Shown here: positions 24,401-36,094 of the stretch, one piece after another
How the letters are laid out: every line of letters begins with the position of its first letter
How positions within the stretch are numbered: position 1 is the stretch's first letter
From: Watersipora subatra
Lineage: Eukaryota > Bryozoa > Gymnolaemata > Cheilostomatida > Watersiporidae
Assembly: GCF_963576615.1 (NCBI RefSeq)
Contig: NW_027045308.1
Span: 186,001 to 250,000, forward strand
DNA: 64,000 bases
Reading direction: 5' to 3'
The notes under the pieces: generated by a model
Told to the model about the DNA's origin: nothing
What the model saw: the letters and a program-made list of their open reading frames with translations, nothing else
Database searches by the model: none
Program-made: the position numbers and the translations under genes

Positions 24401-27400
24401 AAAACTATCTTGATAAAATGTTTTTAAATTATGAAATAGCGTACTTTGAAAAAAGCCTAAAAAACAGAAAATGAAATGGATGAGTAAATAGATACAATAC
24501 CCTTTCAAAATTTTTTAATGGTTTGAAAAAGTATATCTTTTGGTTCATATATCATTTTAAAAATCCATCTTCTTGAACAGACCAAATATTTGTTAGTCTT
24601 AGAGCTAAGGTGATCAGTAATAATATGATTTCTAATGCAGAAACATTTTGTGAACTTTTCACTCAATAACTGCTCAAACGTTTACTTGCAACAAAATTCA
24701 CATTACAGTTATTTGGTATCAAAAGGTTCACCATGTCGTACTCTGATGTGTTGTAGGTGCAAAATATGTGGAAACATAATTACAAGCTCTTAGAAACTCA
24801 AAAACAAACAATCAATCGCAGCCATCACAAAAACGCCATAGGTTAGAATCCTTCTCAAAATGGCTCAAATGTGACATAGTTAAACACGGCGTACTTCTGT
24901 TTACAATTTCATGCAACCACAATCGTCGAAATATTTTTCCAAATATACACTACTTTAAGCATTCAATAAAACCATGTCTATTGTCCTTACGTGTCTATTT
25001 CATGATCATTGTAGAGCTGTCCCTTTGAGCACTGACATCTCAAAACATAGCCTCAAAATCAGTTTACATTTTTAACCTTATCTTGAAGGGGTGCATATCA
25101 TCTTTTGATAAACATGAGGAGCCTGTTGGTCGCTTGTGATGGTAAAAAATTACTGCAGAAATTGTTAGCGCTATTTAGTGGAAACATGGGTCACATGATC
25201 AGATTACGACTAGATGATTAGACCAAGCTGAAACAAAACTGTAAAGTAGCGAGCATCTATATTTTATATAGACTTTCCGGTAGAACCCGAAGTGTTTGTT
25301 ATAAACTATGCACCTCAAAGTACGCGATCAAAATAAAAGGATTTCAACTTTTGGCCGTTGTTTAATTGGTTGTGTTTGAGCTTTCAAGAGCTTGTAATCA
25401 CATTTCCACATACTTTGCAGTTACAACACAGCAGAGTAAGACATGGTAAACCTTTTGATACCAAACAACTGTGATGTGAATATTGTTGCGAGTCAACCTT
25501 TAAACATTTCAAATGTGTTGAAACATTGAGACATGTTGAGCTCTCATTTAGTTACAAAAAACTGTGTGTATAAATTTGCTGACTTGATGTCATTGTTATA
25601 GCGCAAAAGCTATCATAGCTTGAGTACTTTAAAGAAACACAGAATAGAAATGTTTAAAAAATTTGTAAATATTTAAAAAATATGGTTCACGACAAGATTT
25701 CAACAGTTATTTAAGGGTTATCTTTTTTGACAGAATTTCGTTCTTCAATACAGGACCTATGCTAAAATATCAGATAAGGACAACTTATTTTAATAAACAC
25801 AACAATTTTTTCGATGTAAGGAGGATAAAAAATCTTTTTAAATGTTGTAGTCTTTTACACTTCATATTTTCGAGAATTATCGCTAGTTCTGTAACATAAA
25901 GTCGTTGTGTCTGATGCCGTTATATCTCTGATTGATCAGCCACAATTGTCCTATGTGTGGTGCAGGTGAAAGCTATGAGTGAGAGGATGACTTTTATGGA
26001 GACCTCTGAAGAAAGATACAAACAGGAAGTGCATGAGGCTAAAGACTTAGCTGCTAAGGTACGCAATGATATTTCAAACAATTTTGATATCTTTTGCTAA
26101 ATGTGACCCAGGCAGTCAGAATGTACAATCGTGCTAAAACCACATTTTTGAGTTATTTAAAGATTTAAAATCAGCAAATTCTGAGGATTTTAATGCATTT
26201 TAAATTTTTTAAATTGGGTTATTTATGCCCAGGTTATGCAAGATTTAGTAGAGAAGGTCTCGTGATGAACTAAAACTGTTGTTTTGAGTTTAAGCAGGAT
26301 AAAGTTGCTGATTCATGAACTGTAAATCATGGTATTTGTTTACAAATCAAAATGCCATAGCAACCAACTACTTAATCTCAACCTATATTAATGAAACCTG
26401 GCATTCTCTACAATAAAACCCTGAAAAACATGATTGTTGCATTTTTATTCCAATTCGATTGACGGTTGACCTCCCAAAGGTCATAGAAAAGGTTAACAAT
26501 ATATGTGGCTAAAAACTCACCGTCCTGGATATATTAATTAAAAGGGTATGCTTCAAACTGGGCACTTCTCATCAAGCTATATTGCTGTGACTGCATATAA
26601 TGACAGTCCAACAACTTAACAAAGAGTTGAAAGTGTATTCAGAATTGTCCACCTTTACAGAAGGTCGTGGTAAGGTCAACGAAAAGTGACAACAGAAGGC
26701 ATCAGGATGCGGAAATATCAACCCAACTCATCAAGTGACCATTCAATCTAGAGCTCTTTTTATGTAGTTTAACACTCACGCAGTGTAGCACGAGTATGCT
26801 GCAGAGATTTATTGTAGCGCATTAGAGGGGTTTCTTTGTTATGCTAGTGGCAATTTGTCCCAACACAACCGTATCCAACGTTTCCTTCGGTAATCCTTGA
26901 TACACAGTTCTAATGAGGCCTAATTGTTTAGATGATATAAAACTAGCGCATAATTCTTTACATTTGCACCCACTTACCAGTTTGATGTCAACAGCTAGAA
27001 TGGGAATGCTATCAGCAGTGATAGGCTGATCGTTATTCTCTGTAATTTGATTTAATTCATTCGCATTATCGTTAGCAGCCACATATTGCGTAAGCAGCTG
27101 CATTTCTAAGGTTGCCCTATTATCACAATCCTCATCATCGCTTTCACTATGATCTGAGGCAGCTGACTCAGATTCTAAGTAAAAATACTCATCTAACATC
27201 AACTAGCCGTAATTTTTGCGATGGTTTTATTTTGTTCTAGCCTGAAGCATTAAAACCGGAAATAGCCAAATACACGCGCGGACCCGCAGTTAAAGCCTAT
27301 ATTTATGATCTTGGGTTACGAAAAATTCCATAGCAACCACCGATATGGGTATAGTTAAATGGCAATTCTGGCTTTATGATTGGTCAGACACAAAAATAAA

Positions 27401-30400
27401 CAAGACCACGTGAAAGAGCAGGGTTGAATGCACTATAAACCACTGTTTACTAAAATGGTGACGGTGAGTCATATAATAGCGTAAAGCATGCTTAGCGCGC
27501 TATTGTGAACAATGCAATTACCGCACGATTGTACATTCTGACGGCCGGGGTCACAAATGTCTATCGTAAGCTGATACTTTTAGAGGTTAAAGTTGTTGCC
27601 AGAAATATTATATAAAAAAATTCCTTGAAGAAAATTTGTTTTGAGTTTTTTGTTCCAGAAATACAAATCCTTCACTGGTTTTTCTAATTAATAAGATTCA
27701 TACCGAGTATTAATTTTCTTAAATGTAGCGTCTAAATAATAACACTACAAACCTTTATTGATGAAATGGCATTTTCTTTTACAAAATAGTAGATTTTATA
27801 ATCATTTCAATATTATTTGTTGGTATATTATTGGTAAAAAGTAAAACATGTCCAAAAAAGTTTTGGCTTTGAACAAACTTTGCCAACAAAAATAATTCGT
27901 TTGAGAAATCAACAAAAATGGGACCTAAATTTATTCCTTTTCCTTTTATAAAATTAACCAAATGAGATTGAAACTTAAAATGTGTCCTTGTTTCCAGCTA
28001 TGCCAATCACTTTAAAGTTAGTAATTATGGTTGTAGATAGACCAAAACTAAGAAAAAATAGCCTTAGTTCCTGAGCAACCTAGGCAATTAGTGACATAGC
28101 AGCATAACTAATTAAAAAAAAAATTCTGTAGTTTGATCAGATGGCACAAGACTACAAGCGATCTCTTGCCAAGCTACAACTGGACAACGACAAGTTGGAT
28201 CAAGAACTCAACAGTTTTTCTGAAAAAGAAAGACAACTCTTGCATCAGCTCAAGGAAACAGAGGACAGGGTAAGTACATGAGGCAGCTAAAAATCTGTTG
28301 AAACCATATGCTGCTATTGAAAGTATACATGTTGTGTACAGCACTAATGCTTACTCAAAATTGTACACTGTGGCAGAAAGTTTAGTACCAAATTGGCTAT
28401 CATACGATTAAAGGTTGGTTGTACGCAGAATTTGTTCTAAAAGCTTGCTGCTTTTTCTGCGGTTTATGAAACAACTAATTGAGACTTCTGACTTGAGGCA
28501 GGTTTTTTACACAATTCTTAATGATAAACATACATAAAACTTCAGTAAACTTTATCAGATATTACTGATAGATTTTTTATTATCTGCGGTTGGTTTATTT
28601 TTGAGATGATCTGGTTGCCAGAATGTTTTAAGACTTAAGTTGACAAAACTTGATCACGATTAAAATGCTCATAAGAAAAATAAGTGCGAAATGACATCAC
28701 TAGTTGTTATCGGTTATCGGTTATTGTTAGTTGATATCAGCTATTGCGTTCAAGTTGCAGCGTTACTTGTCTCTATTCCATTGGTCTATTTGCAACTATA
28801 TATGTTATAATCACCTTTTCGCTTGAACATTTCTTGCACAATCAAGTTTTATCTATTTTAATTTTGAAACATCCTGGCATTCAGATTACATCAAAAATTA
28901 TAGTAAATCGCAAATGATAGAAAAAAAAACTGGTACATTCCAGTAGAATGGACTGAAATTTTATTCAACTTCATCTTCAGCTATTAAATTAAACTTCAGC
29001 TATTAAATTACAAACACAATAAAGTGTTCTGCAGTCGTAAACATCACTTTATCTGAAGCTGCTGCATTTTCAAAGTTGTTAGCAGTATCTGTATTTTCCT
29101 AAGTAACAAAACAATTCAGTGTACATATTATTGAAACAGTTTTAAAAAATGGTAAAATGCCTGTTTGTATAAACCGCAATTAACAAAATAAAATGTTTTT
29201 CTAAATATTTGGCTTTAGTTTAAGATGCTGCAAAACTAATTTGAAAATTTTTTTTTTAAAGTTATTGTTGATAAAATTTCAACTGTGAATAAAAAAAATT
29301 AATTACATTTATTTTGAAACAAGTTATAAAAAATTTTTTGGCCAATTAGTGAGCATAGCGGTAAGGCATTTTATTTTGATTGGTCAGATCTACATTTGTC
29401 TCTTGCACCGCTAAAAGAAACGCTAACATAAAAATAACTAAAAAAAGCAAAAACTAAAAATTGTTTCAGATCTGGTAACATATTTGTAAATTAAGAATTC
29501 TTTTTATAAAGTTTTAATTTTTTGAACAATTTTTATTCTAAATTGAATAGACTCACATTTGATAACAGAAACACTTGTCAACAAAGAGGTAAATATTTTG
29601 AGTAGTTTGAACAGGTGAGTAGATAACATTGACCTATGACAATAAACACCTACAAGTACCAAGAAATATAATAGCTATTTGGAGTTGTGCTCTATTGCAT
29701 ACATACATCAAACTTATTCAAATAATTGGAGTTTTGTCAATGCTTTACTTATTTTTACACTGGTAAAATGCTTCGCTGTTTATTTTAAAACTCTGTATCT
29801 GTTCGCATACACTGATCCCTATTGTACTAGTCAATGTATATGCATATGATGTCTATGTATACAAGTATTCGCAAAATTTCCCTCTCTTTGGTTTATTTGT
29901 GAATGATGGTTGACTAAAACACAAGTCGGAAGAATTTGAATCAAACTTCTACTAACTAAAAATGGCCAGAACAATAAATAGTTTATATACAAAAAAACTT
30001 CTTTAACAAACTTATTATTATTTGATTACCTGTGAATCTGTATACAGATATATGGTAATAGGAGAGATGGAAATACCAAGTGCACAAAAAGGTATAGAAT
30101 AATATTAAAGTAATATGTGGAATTTAACATAACTTGCTTTCCTACTTTTTTCTTAACAAAAAACCTGTAAAGCCAAAAAGTGTTGCAGATATCACAATTT
30201 TTGCCGCAAAATGTTTCGTTGTCAAAATTATCTAACACTTTTAAAAGCTCTTTTGCATCTCCAGATGTCAGAGATATTAGTCATTTGGGACCACTTAGTA
30301 GGACCTTTTCTCTATTTTCCAATCAACTTTGTTGTTATTTGCAAGTACCTGCTAACACTTGCTATGCTCTGACAAGGTGGTTGAGCTGAAAAGCACCATC

Positions 30401-33400
30401 GCTAGAATGCAGACAGAGAACACCCAGCTAGAACGTCAAGTTAGCGACTCAAAGAGGATGAAAGACAAGTTGGGGATGGTGGAGAAAAAGGCTGCGGACT
30501 ACCACCGCCACTCCAACCTCATGCAACAGGAGGCTCAAATAGTCAGCCAAGAACTAAAGGCTGTCAGTGAAAAAGAGAGGTAGTTAGAATGCTGTCTTAC
30601 GTTTCTACAAGACAGGAAATAATGGTTGATATTGCATGATTGGTGTAGCTGATTGATGTGGAAGCTGTGTTTTATTTAAAAGGAACTCATTGTCTTTCGA
30701 TTATTCTCTATCTGTTGGCTTTTTTCAATGTTATTTTTTGACGTAAATGGTTAGTGTAACTGCAAAAGAATGGTAAAAGCTTTAAATCTCATTCAATAGC
30801 TAGTCTTCTCTTTAAAGTAATTATTCTAACTTTAAAATCAGTTTTTGTTAATTTTCAATAAACAATAAACGCTTGTACTCCAAGAGGGCATCAATAATAC
30901 AACTGACATATTTTTAGTGACGCTTTATAAAAATTAATTAGAAATTACATAAGAATTAAATAGAAGACAAGAACAAAAACTACTGAAACTGTTTTAACAA
31001 ACTATTTGACTTGAGCAAAGAAACAGCAGTTACATAAAACTTTGTATATTCTACAGATATTTGAATGAGAAGCTTGTGGAGGTTGAATCAAAGACCCAGC
31101 AATTGGCAAGGCAGGAAGAGCGAATTGATGAACTGGAAAAAGAAGTGACAGTGTACTCAGCCAATCACAGCAGCCTTAGTGAACAGCTTCGAGTGTCGGA
31201 GATGAACAAACGAGAACTTGAACAGCGCGTAAGTGCAAAAATTATGACTGGTACTTAGTAAAATGACTTACCTGGTACATATGAATGAACCACAATAACC
31301 ATGCAAGTTTCCTGAAAGAATCTTTTTGCTTATTCACATGAAGCTGATACTCATATCAATCTTCAAGCTTGTTGTTTACTACATACATTATGCTTTCAGT
31401 TCTAATATTATTATATGTAAGTTAGAGCACTCATTAGTCTTTTTTTATTTTGGACTCTGCTGTTTAGTTTACTTGTTGTGGTACTTTTTGGAGGCATATT
31501 GTAAAATATGACTATTGATTACCGCAATAAAGATTACCCATAATAATACTAATAACCATGATAGTTTTTTATAGTAATACTAATAACCAATAATAATAAT
31601 AATACTAATAATCATGATAATAATAGTAATACTAATAATCATGATAATAATAGTAATACTAATAATCATGATAATAATAGTAATACTAATAATCATGATA
31701 ATAATAGTAATACTAATAACCATGATAATAATAGTAATATTAATAATCATGATAATAATAGTAATACAAATAATCATGATAATAATAGTAATACTAATAA
31801 TCATGATATTAATAGTAATACTAATAATCATGATAGTAATAGTAATACTAATAATCATGATAATAATAGTAATAGTAATAATCATTATAATAATAGTAAT
31901 AGTAATAATAATAGTAATAGTAATAATAATACTAATAATCATGATAATAATAGTAATACTAATAATCATGATAATAATAGTAATACTAATAATCATGATA
32001 ACAATAGTAATACTAATAGTCATGATAATAATAGAAATACTAATAATAATAATAATAATACTAATAATCATGATAATAATAGTAATACTAATAATCATGG
32101 TAATAATAGTAATAGTAATAATCATGATAATAATAGTAATAATAATAATCATGATAATAATAGTAATACTAATAATTATGATAATAATGGTGATAATAAT
32201 CATGATAATAATAATACTAATAATCATGATAAAAATAATAAGCTGAATATTTATCTGTCCGGTCAAAAACTTTCGGAAAAATCATACTAGTTGAATCACC
32301 ATAACAATCATGAGAACCATGTGAGAATTATGTTGGAGTATTGTAGTAGTCAGCTTAACTTCATATATGCTTGCACTCAGTTTTTCCTTTACAATAACAG
32401 AAAATTTAAAATATTGTCTATAAATAGTAGCTATTTTTAAGCCCCATCTTTTAAAAACTCACCTATTCCTAATCTGGGTTTCAGAAAAACGATTTCGATG
32501 ATTGAGTTCAAATCCGAGTAACTTTAATATTAATATACAGCATACTAGCTATTTCCTTACCATGCTCTGCATTCCAAAAAATATTTGTGTTCATTTTTCG
32601 CTATTTTAAATGTTGATAAAATCAAATATTTGGTCGATGTTAAAAAAATATTAAGACATAATAATTATTGGTAATGCCATGTTCTAAAGATAGTCTACTG
32701 ATTTCATAAGCCTTCAGTTAAACATTAAATGTTCTACTGTCTGGTCACAAATCATTTTTCAGAATCTGACTGATAATCGCCTTAAATCAAAGTATAAAAA
32801 AAACTATTACACTGACCATTGGTTAATTGTAATTTATACTAACAGAATTTCAGGCATTGCACCGGTACTAAAATCAACTTTTAAACAATGAGAGGTAATG
32901 TATTTGCCTGCCATTTTTCATTACCAATTGCCATTACATTGCCAATGACTAATTTGAGTAAGCTTACTAATAAGAGCTTTACGTCATGCTATAACGAAGA
33001 GCAGTGGCATAATTGCACCCATATAAAAAATATATTGCCCAAAGAATCCATCAAGATTGTTTGGTTTAATTGGTAAAAACTGGTGAACAGGAGGGTCTGT
33101 GATCAAATCTTTTGCGCTACAGGTTTTTTATTCTGAGATTTTAGTAGCCATAGCTGGACATACCAAAGGATAGATCGACAATTTTGAGATTTATATATAG
33201 AGAATGAAGTATTCAATAATATAATTATATGAATGAATTTAGTAATATATAATGGCTTGATTGTCATCTAATGATCGGCGGGTGTTTTCTTGCAGGTGAA
33301 GAATTTGAGTTCAGAAAATGAGCAGCTGTTTGAAGGCAGCGAAAGAGCCAGGAAGTTGCATGAGGAGCTGACAGAGTTTGAGACACGGTGCTCAGACTAT

Positions 33401-35205
33401 GAAGCGCAGGTAAGCTAAACTGTCTCATACTATAAGGTTATAGACTGTCCTAAATAACCTGCAAAACTGGCATTCTCTGACACATGATGACTAAAATAAG
33501 CAAAACAGACTAGAAAAAGTGCCCTCTAAACTTCTTGGCACACAGTTTGAAAATTTATGATTTAACACTTTAAAGCCTAAACCTTTGTATACAAGCAAAT
33601 CTCCGGATCCTAGACCGTATTAAAAATTATCCATCATCTGTAGAAGTCCTTAAAATAGCTCAATTTCTCTTCAGCTGAACATCATATCAAAGCTTCATAC
33701 TTGCACAACTCAAGGAAAAACAGAAATCAAAAAGAGTAATTTTTTAACACTTTTTTAAAGATGTAATATTTTAGATGTAATTGAAGAAACATAATGATTG
33801 ATTTACACAAAGGCCATAAAGTGTGTACAATTGTTTAGAACAAAAAGACAACTACTTTTGGTGTAGTGCTCTTGTTGCTGAGGAGAAGCTTTCAGCATTG
33901 TCTATTTTTGGTCCTCTGTTACTGAACTTCAATCAGTGTGTCATTAGAGACTGATGTTCTGTCAGCTGCCATTTTTTATTTTTTGGTCAGTTAGAAGCTC
34001 CCTCAGTATTTTGGCGATACCCCAAGAACTAATAATCAAATTAAAATCAAACTGCAGAATAGTACTGCAGACGTATTCTGAACAAGGCCACAATTTCATT
34101 TTCTTGTGTAAATTAAAAGGGCAGAAAAAACCAAGTAAAACTAATGCTGAGGTGATTCAAGCATAAGTTCTAAAAAAGCATAGGTCAGAAAAGGTTTTCC
34201 CGAACTATCCTTGGCTCAGGGTTTGAAGTGATAAAGCAGTTTTAAGTTCACTAAAAATATGCCATTTCACAATTCTTCACTGTAATAAACACATAGTTTT
34301 TCTGCTCATCCGTCTGTCTGTCTGTCCAAGCTAGAATTAGAGGTTAGAATAAAAGATAAAGTAAAAAATGGAAAAAATAAAATCGTGTTATTGTATACTT
34401 TTGTGCCTATGAGAAAACATTACAAATAAAGTATATTCAACTTGCACTTAGTATTTCTGGGAGGTAAAGGCAATTTTTGGTCAGGTCACAGACAGAGCTT
34501 TGTAACTGCCTGGCATAAATTACACCTTCCAGCATCAGCTTTTACCCATGGAAAGCTGTACGGGGGTCTTAAGAGAGTTGGATATCGACAACAGTTAAAG
34601 TTTTACGCTGGCCAAAAAAACAAAGGCAAAAGTGGATCCAAAATAAAATGCTCACAAAATGTTTTGTCTATCCAGGAATGTAGTAGGTGTTAGTTTTCAC
34701 TTCTTTTCCATACAGTAGGAACATGGAATTGGAATTTATTGTTTAGTAATTTAGATAGAAGGTTGAATCGGATATTAGTAGGTCAATTTTTGGATTAAAT
34801 AATGTATTATTTGCTTTTTGCTAAATATAAATCCTTTTATTACTACATTTGTGGGTCTTAGTAGATAAAAATGTTGCAGAGATCAAATGTTGTTTTAGCT
34901 TGTTTTTTTCCAAATATACTGACCTTATTGCTACTATATGGAAACCTAAGCTATAAATATTGGACATAATTAAGTTAGGAATTGATATGCAAACAAACCT
35001 AATAAGCTATTATGAAAACCTAGTTAAATGTGTTAAAAAATAATTACAAAATTATTTAATGGAGTTGTCTTTTTTCTAGGTATCACACTTGAAGGAGCAA
35101 GTGGAGCTACTGGAGCGACAACTCCAAGAGCAGAAGGAAGCCTATGGAGAGCTGTATAGCCAGATGTCTGTTGCCTTAAAAGACCTCCAACACAGCGCTT
35201 ACTAA
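21368..35205 (+). CDS. Coiled-coil protein, C-terminal eight exons
   Basis: A spliced gene reconstructed from reading frame and splice signals. Exons are 21368-21468, 23796-23904, 25966-26058, 28141-28269, 30377-30579, 31057-31228, 33296-33409 and 35080-35205, and phases agree at every junction. They give about 348 C-terminal residues ending LKDLQHSAY and a TAA stop. The chain is almost entirely charged heptad coiled coil, for example RADDLQKDVTDLRQKL, then LELERQ-type repeats such as NTQLERQVSDSKRMKD. No globular domain, membrane segment or catalytic motif is visible. A cytoskeletal, centrosomal or vesicle-tethering scaffold would fit, but the family cannot be named from the sequence. The 5' end lies upstream of 21368 and was not found. 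A poly(A) signal follows at 35363. Confidence 0.85.
21610..22490. repeat. Dispersed element family E1, copy 1 (longest)
   Basis: Aligns with 28555-28975 and 44035-44350 in its left half (GGTGATCTG.., then AGTTGCAGC.TT, then AACATC.TGGC.., then CAAATGATAGAAAAA). Its right half aligns with 36095-36800. The 150-codon minus-strand frame at 22002-22454 lies in the right half. The 36-kb copy is broken in that frame and no transposase motif is visible. This looks like a non-autonomous DNA element. It sits in the first visible intron of the coiled-coil gene. Confidence 0.6.
23796..23904 (+). CDS. Coiled-coil gene exon
   Basis: Acceptor ATTTACAG, donor GAT/GTATGC. Encodes QKDELEDKAFDLDKQL, then ERLTDSDRSQ. 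It accepts phase 2 and ends in phase 0. Confidence 0.85.
24055..24190 (+). repeat. Dispersed short repeat with tRNA-like B-box
   Basis: Contains ATGATAAGAGCCATGTCC, then AAAAAAGATTGCGTC and GGGATTTGAACC, which resembles a Pol III B-box. Related pieces occur at 38045-38130 (ATAATACGAGCCGTGTTTG) and 43150-43245 (ATAATAAAAGCTGTGATG, then AAGATTGCAATGCATGG). Probably a tRNA-derived SINE family. Confidence 0.45.
24655..25530. repeat. Foldback element with arms of about 170 bp
   Basis: The left arm (about 24665-24830) is the inverted complement of the right arm (about 25370-25520): TTTGGTATCAAAAGGTT at 24713 against AACCTTTTGATACCAAA at 25450, and ATTACAAGCTCTT against AAGAGCTTGTAAT. The centre carries no recognisable coding sequence. 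It lies in intron 2 of the coiled-coil gene. Confidence 0.7.
25966..26058 (+). CDS. Coiled-coil gene exon
   Basis: Acceptor GGTGCAG, donor AAG/GTACGC. 31 codons (VKAMSERMTFMETSEERY...), phase 0 at both ends. A TIR transposon begins only 45 bp downstream in the next intron. Confidence 0.85.
26103..27554. mobile_element. 1452-bp TIR DNA transposon with AAAT target duplication
   Basis: Ends are inverted repeats of about 32 bp. The left end reads GTGACCCAGGCAGTCAGAAT; the right end, inverted, reads GTGACCCCGGCCGTCAGAAT. Both continue into GTACAATCGTGC. The element is flanked by AAAT on each side (26099-26102 and 27555-27558), consistent with a 4-bp target-site duplication. It contains one modest open frame on the minus strand (26822-27202) and no visible DDE transposase, so it is probably non-autonomous or internally deleted. 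The superfamily is not recognised. It is inserted in intron 3 of the coiled-coil gene. Confidence 0.85.
26822..27202 (-). CDS. Small acidic ORF inside the TIR transposon
   Basis: A 126-codon frame begins MMLDEYFYLESESAASD, continues with an acidic Ser/Asp/Glu stretch (SESDDEDCDN), and has a later Cys cluster (SGCKCKELCAS). Acidic N-termini are common in DNA-transposon proteins, and the frame could be the first exon of a deleted transposase. No catalytic motif is seen and expression is unknown. Confidence 0.4.
   Translation of the reverse strand: MMLDEYFYLESESAASDHSESDDEDCDNRATLEMQLLTQYVAANDNANELNQITENNDQPITADSIPILAVDIKLVSGCKCKELCASFISSKQLGLIRTVYQGLPKETLDTVVLGQIATSITKKPL
28141..28269 (+). CDS. 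Coiled-coil gene exon
   Basis: Acceptor TTTGATCAG, donor AGG/GTAAGT. 43 codons (MAQDYKRSLAKLQLDND...), phase 0 at both ends. The Met is internal. Confidence 0.9.
28555..28975. repeat. Dispersed element family E1, copy 2
   Basis: Left-half copy of the 21.6-kb element. Shares TTTTTGAGATGATCTGG, CGTTCAAGTTGCAGCGTTA and CGCAAATGATAGAAAAA. Lies in intron 4 of the coiled-coil gene. Confidence 0.6.
30377..30579 (+). CDS. Coiled-coil gene exon
   Basis: Acceptor CTGACAAG, donor GAGAG/GTAGTT. The longest visible exon, encoding VVELKSTIARMQTENTQ through LKAVSEKE. Starts in phase 0 and ends in phase 2. Confidence 0.9.
31057..31228 (+). CDS. Coiled-coil gene exon
   Basis: Acceptor TTCTACAG, donor CGC/GTAAGT. 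Encodes YLNEKLVEVESKTQQLAR through NKRELEQR. Accepts phase 2 and ends in phase 0. Confidence 0.9.
31533..32245. repeat. 27-bp minisatellite built from AAT/AGT/ACT triplets
   Basis: Repeating unit near ATAATAATAGTAATACTA then ATAATCATG, about 26 copies with triplet-level variation. Because the unit is a multiple of three, both strands are open for over 200 codons (a nine-residue Ile/Met/Val repeat). These frames are artefacts. Lies in intron 6 of the coiled-coil gene. Confidence 0.9.
33296..33409 (+). CDS. Coiled-coil gene exon
   Basis: Acceptor TTCTTGCAG, donor CAG/GTAAGC. 38 codons (VKNLSSENEQLFEGSERA...), phase 0 at both ends. Confidence 0.9.
33410..35079. other. Last intron of the coiled-coil gene
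   Basis: No recognised element. A short CTGTCTGTCTGT patch at about 34312 resembles part of the repeat at 24055. The 83-codon frame at 34442-34693 has no support. Confidence 0.4.
35080..35205 (+). CDS. Coiled-coil gene terminal exon
   Basis: Acceptor TTTTTCTAG. 41 codons (VSHLKEQVELLERQLQ...) and TAA at 35203-35205. Confidence 0.9.
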   Translation, partial: VSHLKEQVELLERQLQEQKEAYGELYSQMSVALKDLQHSAY

Positions 35206-35362
35206 TTCGGAATTGTACTTATGGTTTTGACAAGTCTGGACTTGCCCGAGACACTGATAGTTTGAAACATCATATTCAGCTGATCGACTATTTACAAAAT
35301 CAATTGATTAATTCTTTTGGATAAATCTACCACTTCTTAATATATGTTCTACTGTAGTTTAT

Positions 35363-35368
35363 AATAAA
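35363..35368 (+). terminator. Poly(A) signal of the coiled-coil gene
   Basis: AATAAA lies about 160 nt after the stop codon, in AT-rich 3' UTR. Confidence 0.7.
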
Positions 35369-35644
35369 TTACATTTTGAAATTTTTTTATGTCATTATAC
35401 GTTCGTCGCTAAAAAGGTGGTGAGCTCAGACATTTTAACTTCCACCAGTAAATAGAAAAGTGTTGCAGCTTTTTCGCTAACTGACATTACGTATTTACTA
35501 GCCTACAATAACTTGCTGAGCAGCAAGATTTTTCTTTGTTTGAGCGTCCGTTAATAAATATATAATCATTACTTATATTAGAATTAATATATGAATATTT
35601 TTGGTTGAGTTTTGGTTTTGGTGTTTTTTGGCTGATCAGATTAC

Positions 35645-36010
35645 AAGTAGCAGCCGTGGCTCAGTAGTTATGATGCTGACTTATGATCAATAGGTCAAGG
35701 GTTCAAATCACATGAGGACCATTAGTGATCTTAGGAAGAGCACCAAATCACAATCGCTTCCGTGCTAAGGCAGCTCGTCAGTGAATAAGCTGACTCGTCT
35801 ATCCACACTCCAGAGTAGATGAGCAAGGTAACTAGTGACCTTGCAAGACTGAAAACAATACTTGGTAGGGGTGGGGAGCTCCTCCTGTTAACCAACTTGC
35901 CAAAAAATGTAAAACCTTCCCAGAACAGCCATGGCTATGGGAAGTTGGGGTAAACCATGATCGCCTACGTCTTCACAGGACACAGGACTTAGAAGAAGAT
36001 AACAAACAGC
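35645..36010 (+). mobile_element. tRNA-derived SINE
   Basis: Starts with a tRNA-like head: A-box GTGGCTCAGTAGTTATG (near 35657) and B-box GGGTTCAAATC (near 35700). A unique body follows, containing GGTAGGGGTGGGGAGCTCC (near 35866) and CAGCCATGGCTATGGGAAG. The 3' end is a simple tail, ACAGGACTTAGAAGAAGA. This structure is typical of invertebrate SINEs mobilised by a partner LINE. Confidence 0.75.
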
Positions 36011-36094
36011 TGGATATATAAACATTTTTTTCTATCCAAACAGATGCGTTGTTTTGACCTAATTAAGTCACCTTGCAGAGTTGTTCTACCATTA

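Noticed and set aside
31580..32266. Open frames of 210 and 228 codons on opposite strands
   Set aside because: Produced by a 27-bp stop-free minisatellite; nine-residue Ile/Met/Val periodicity.
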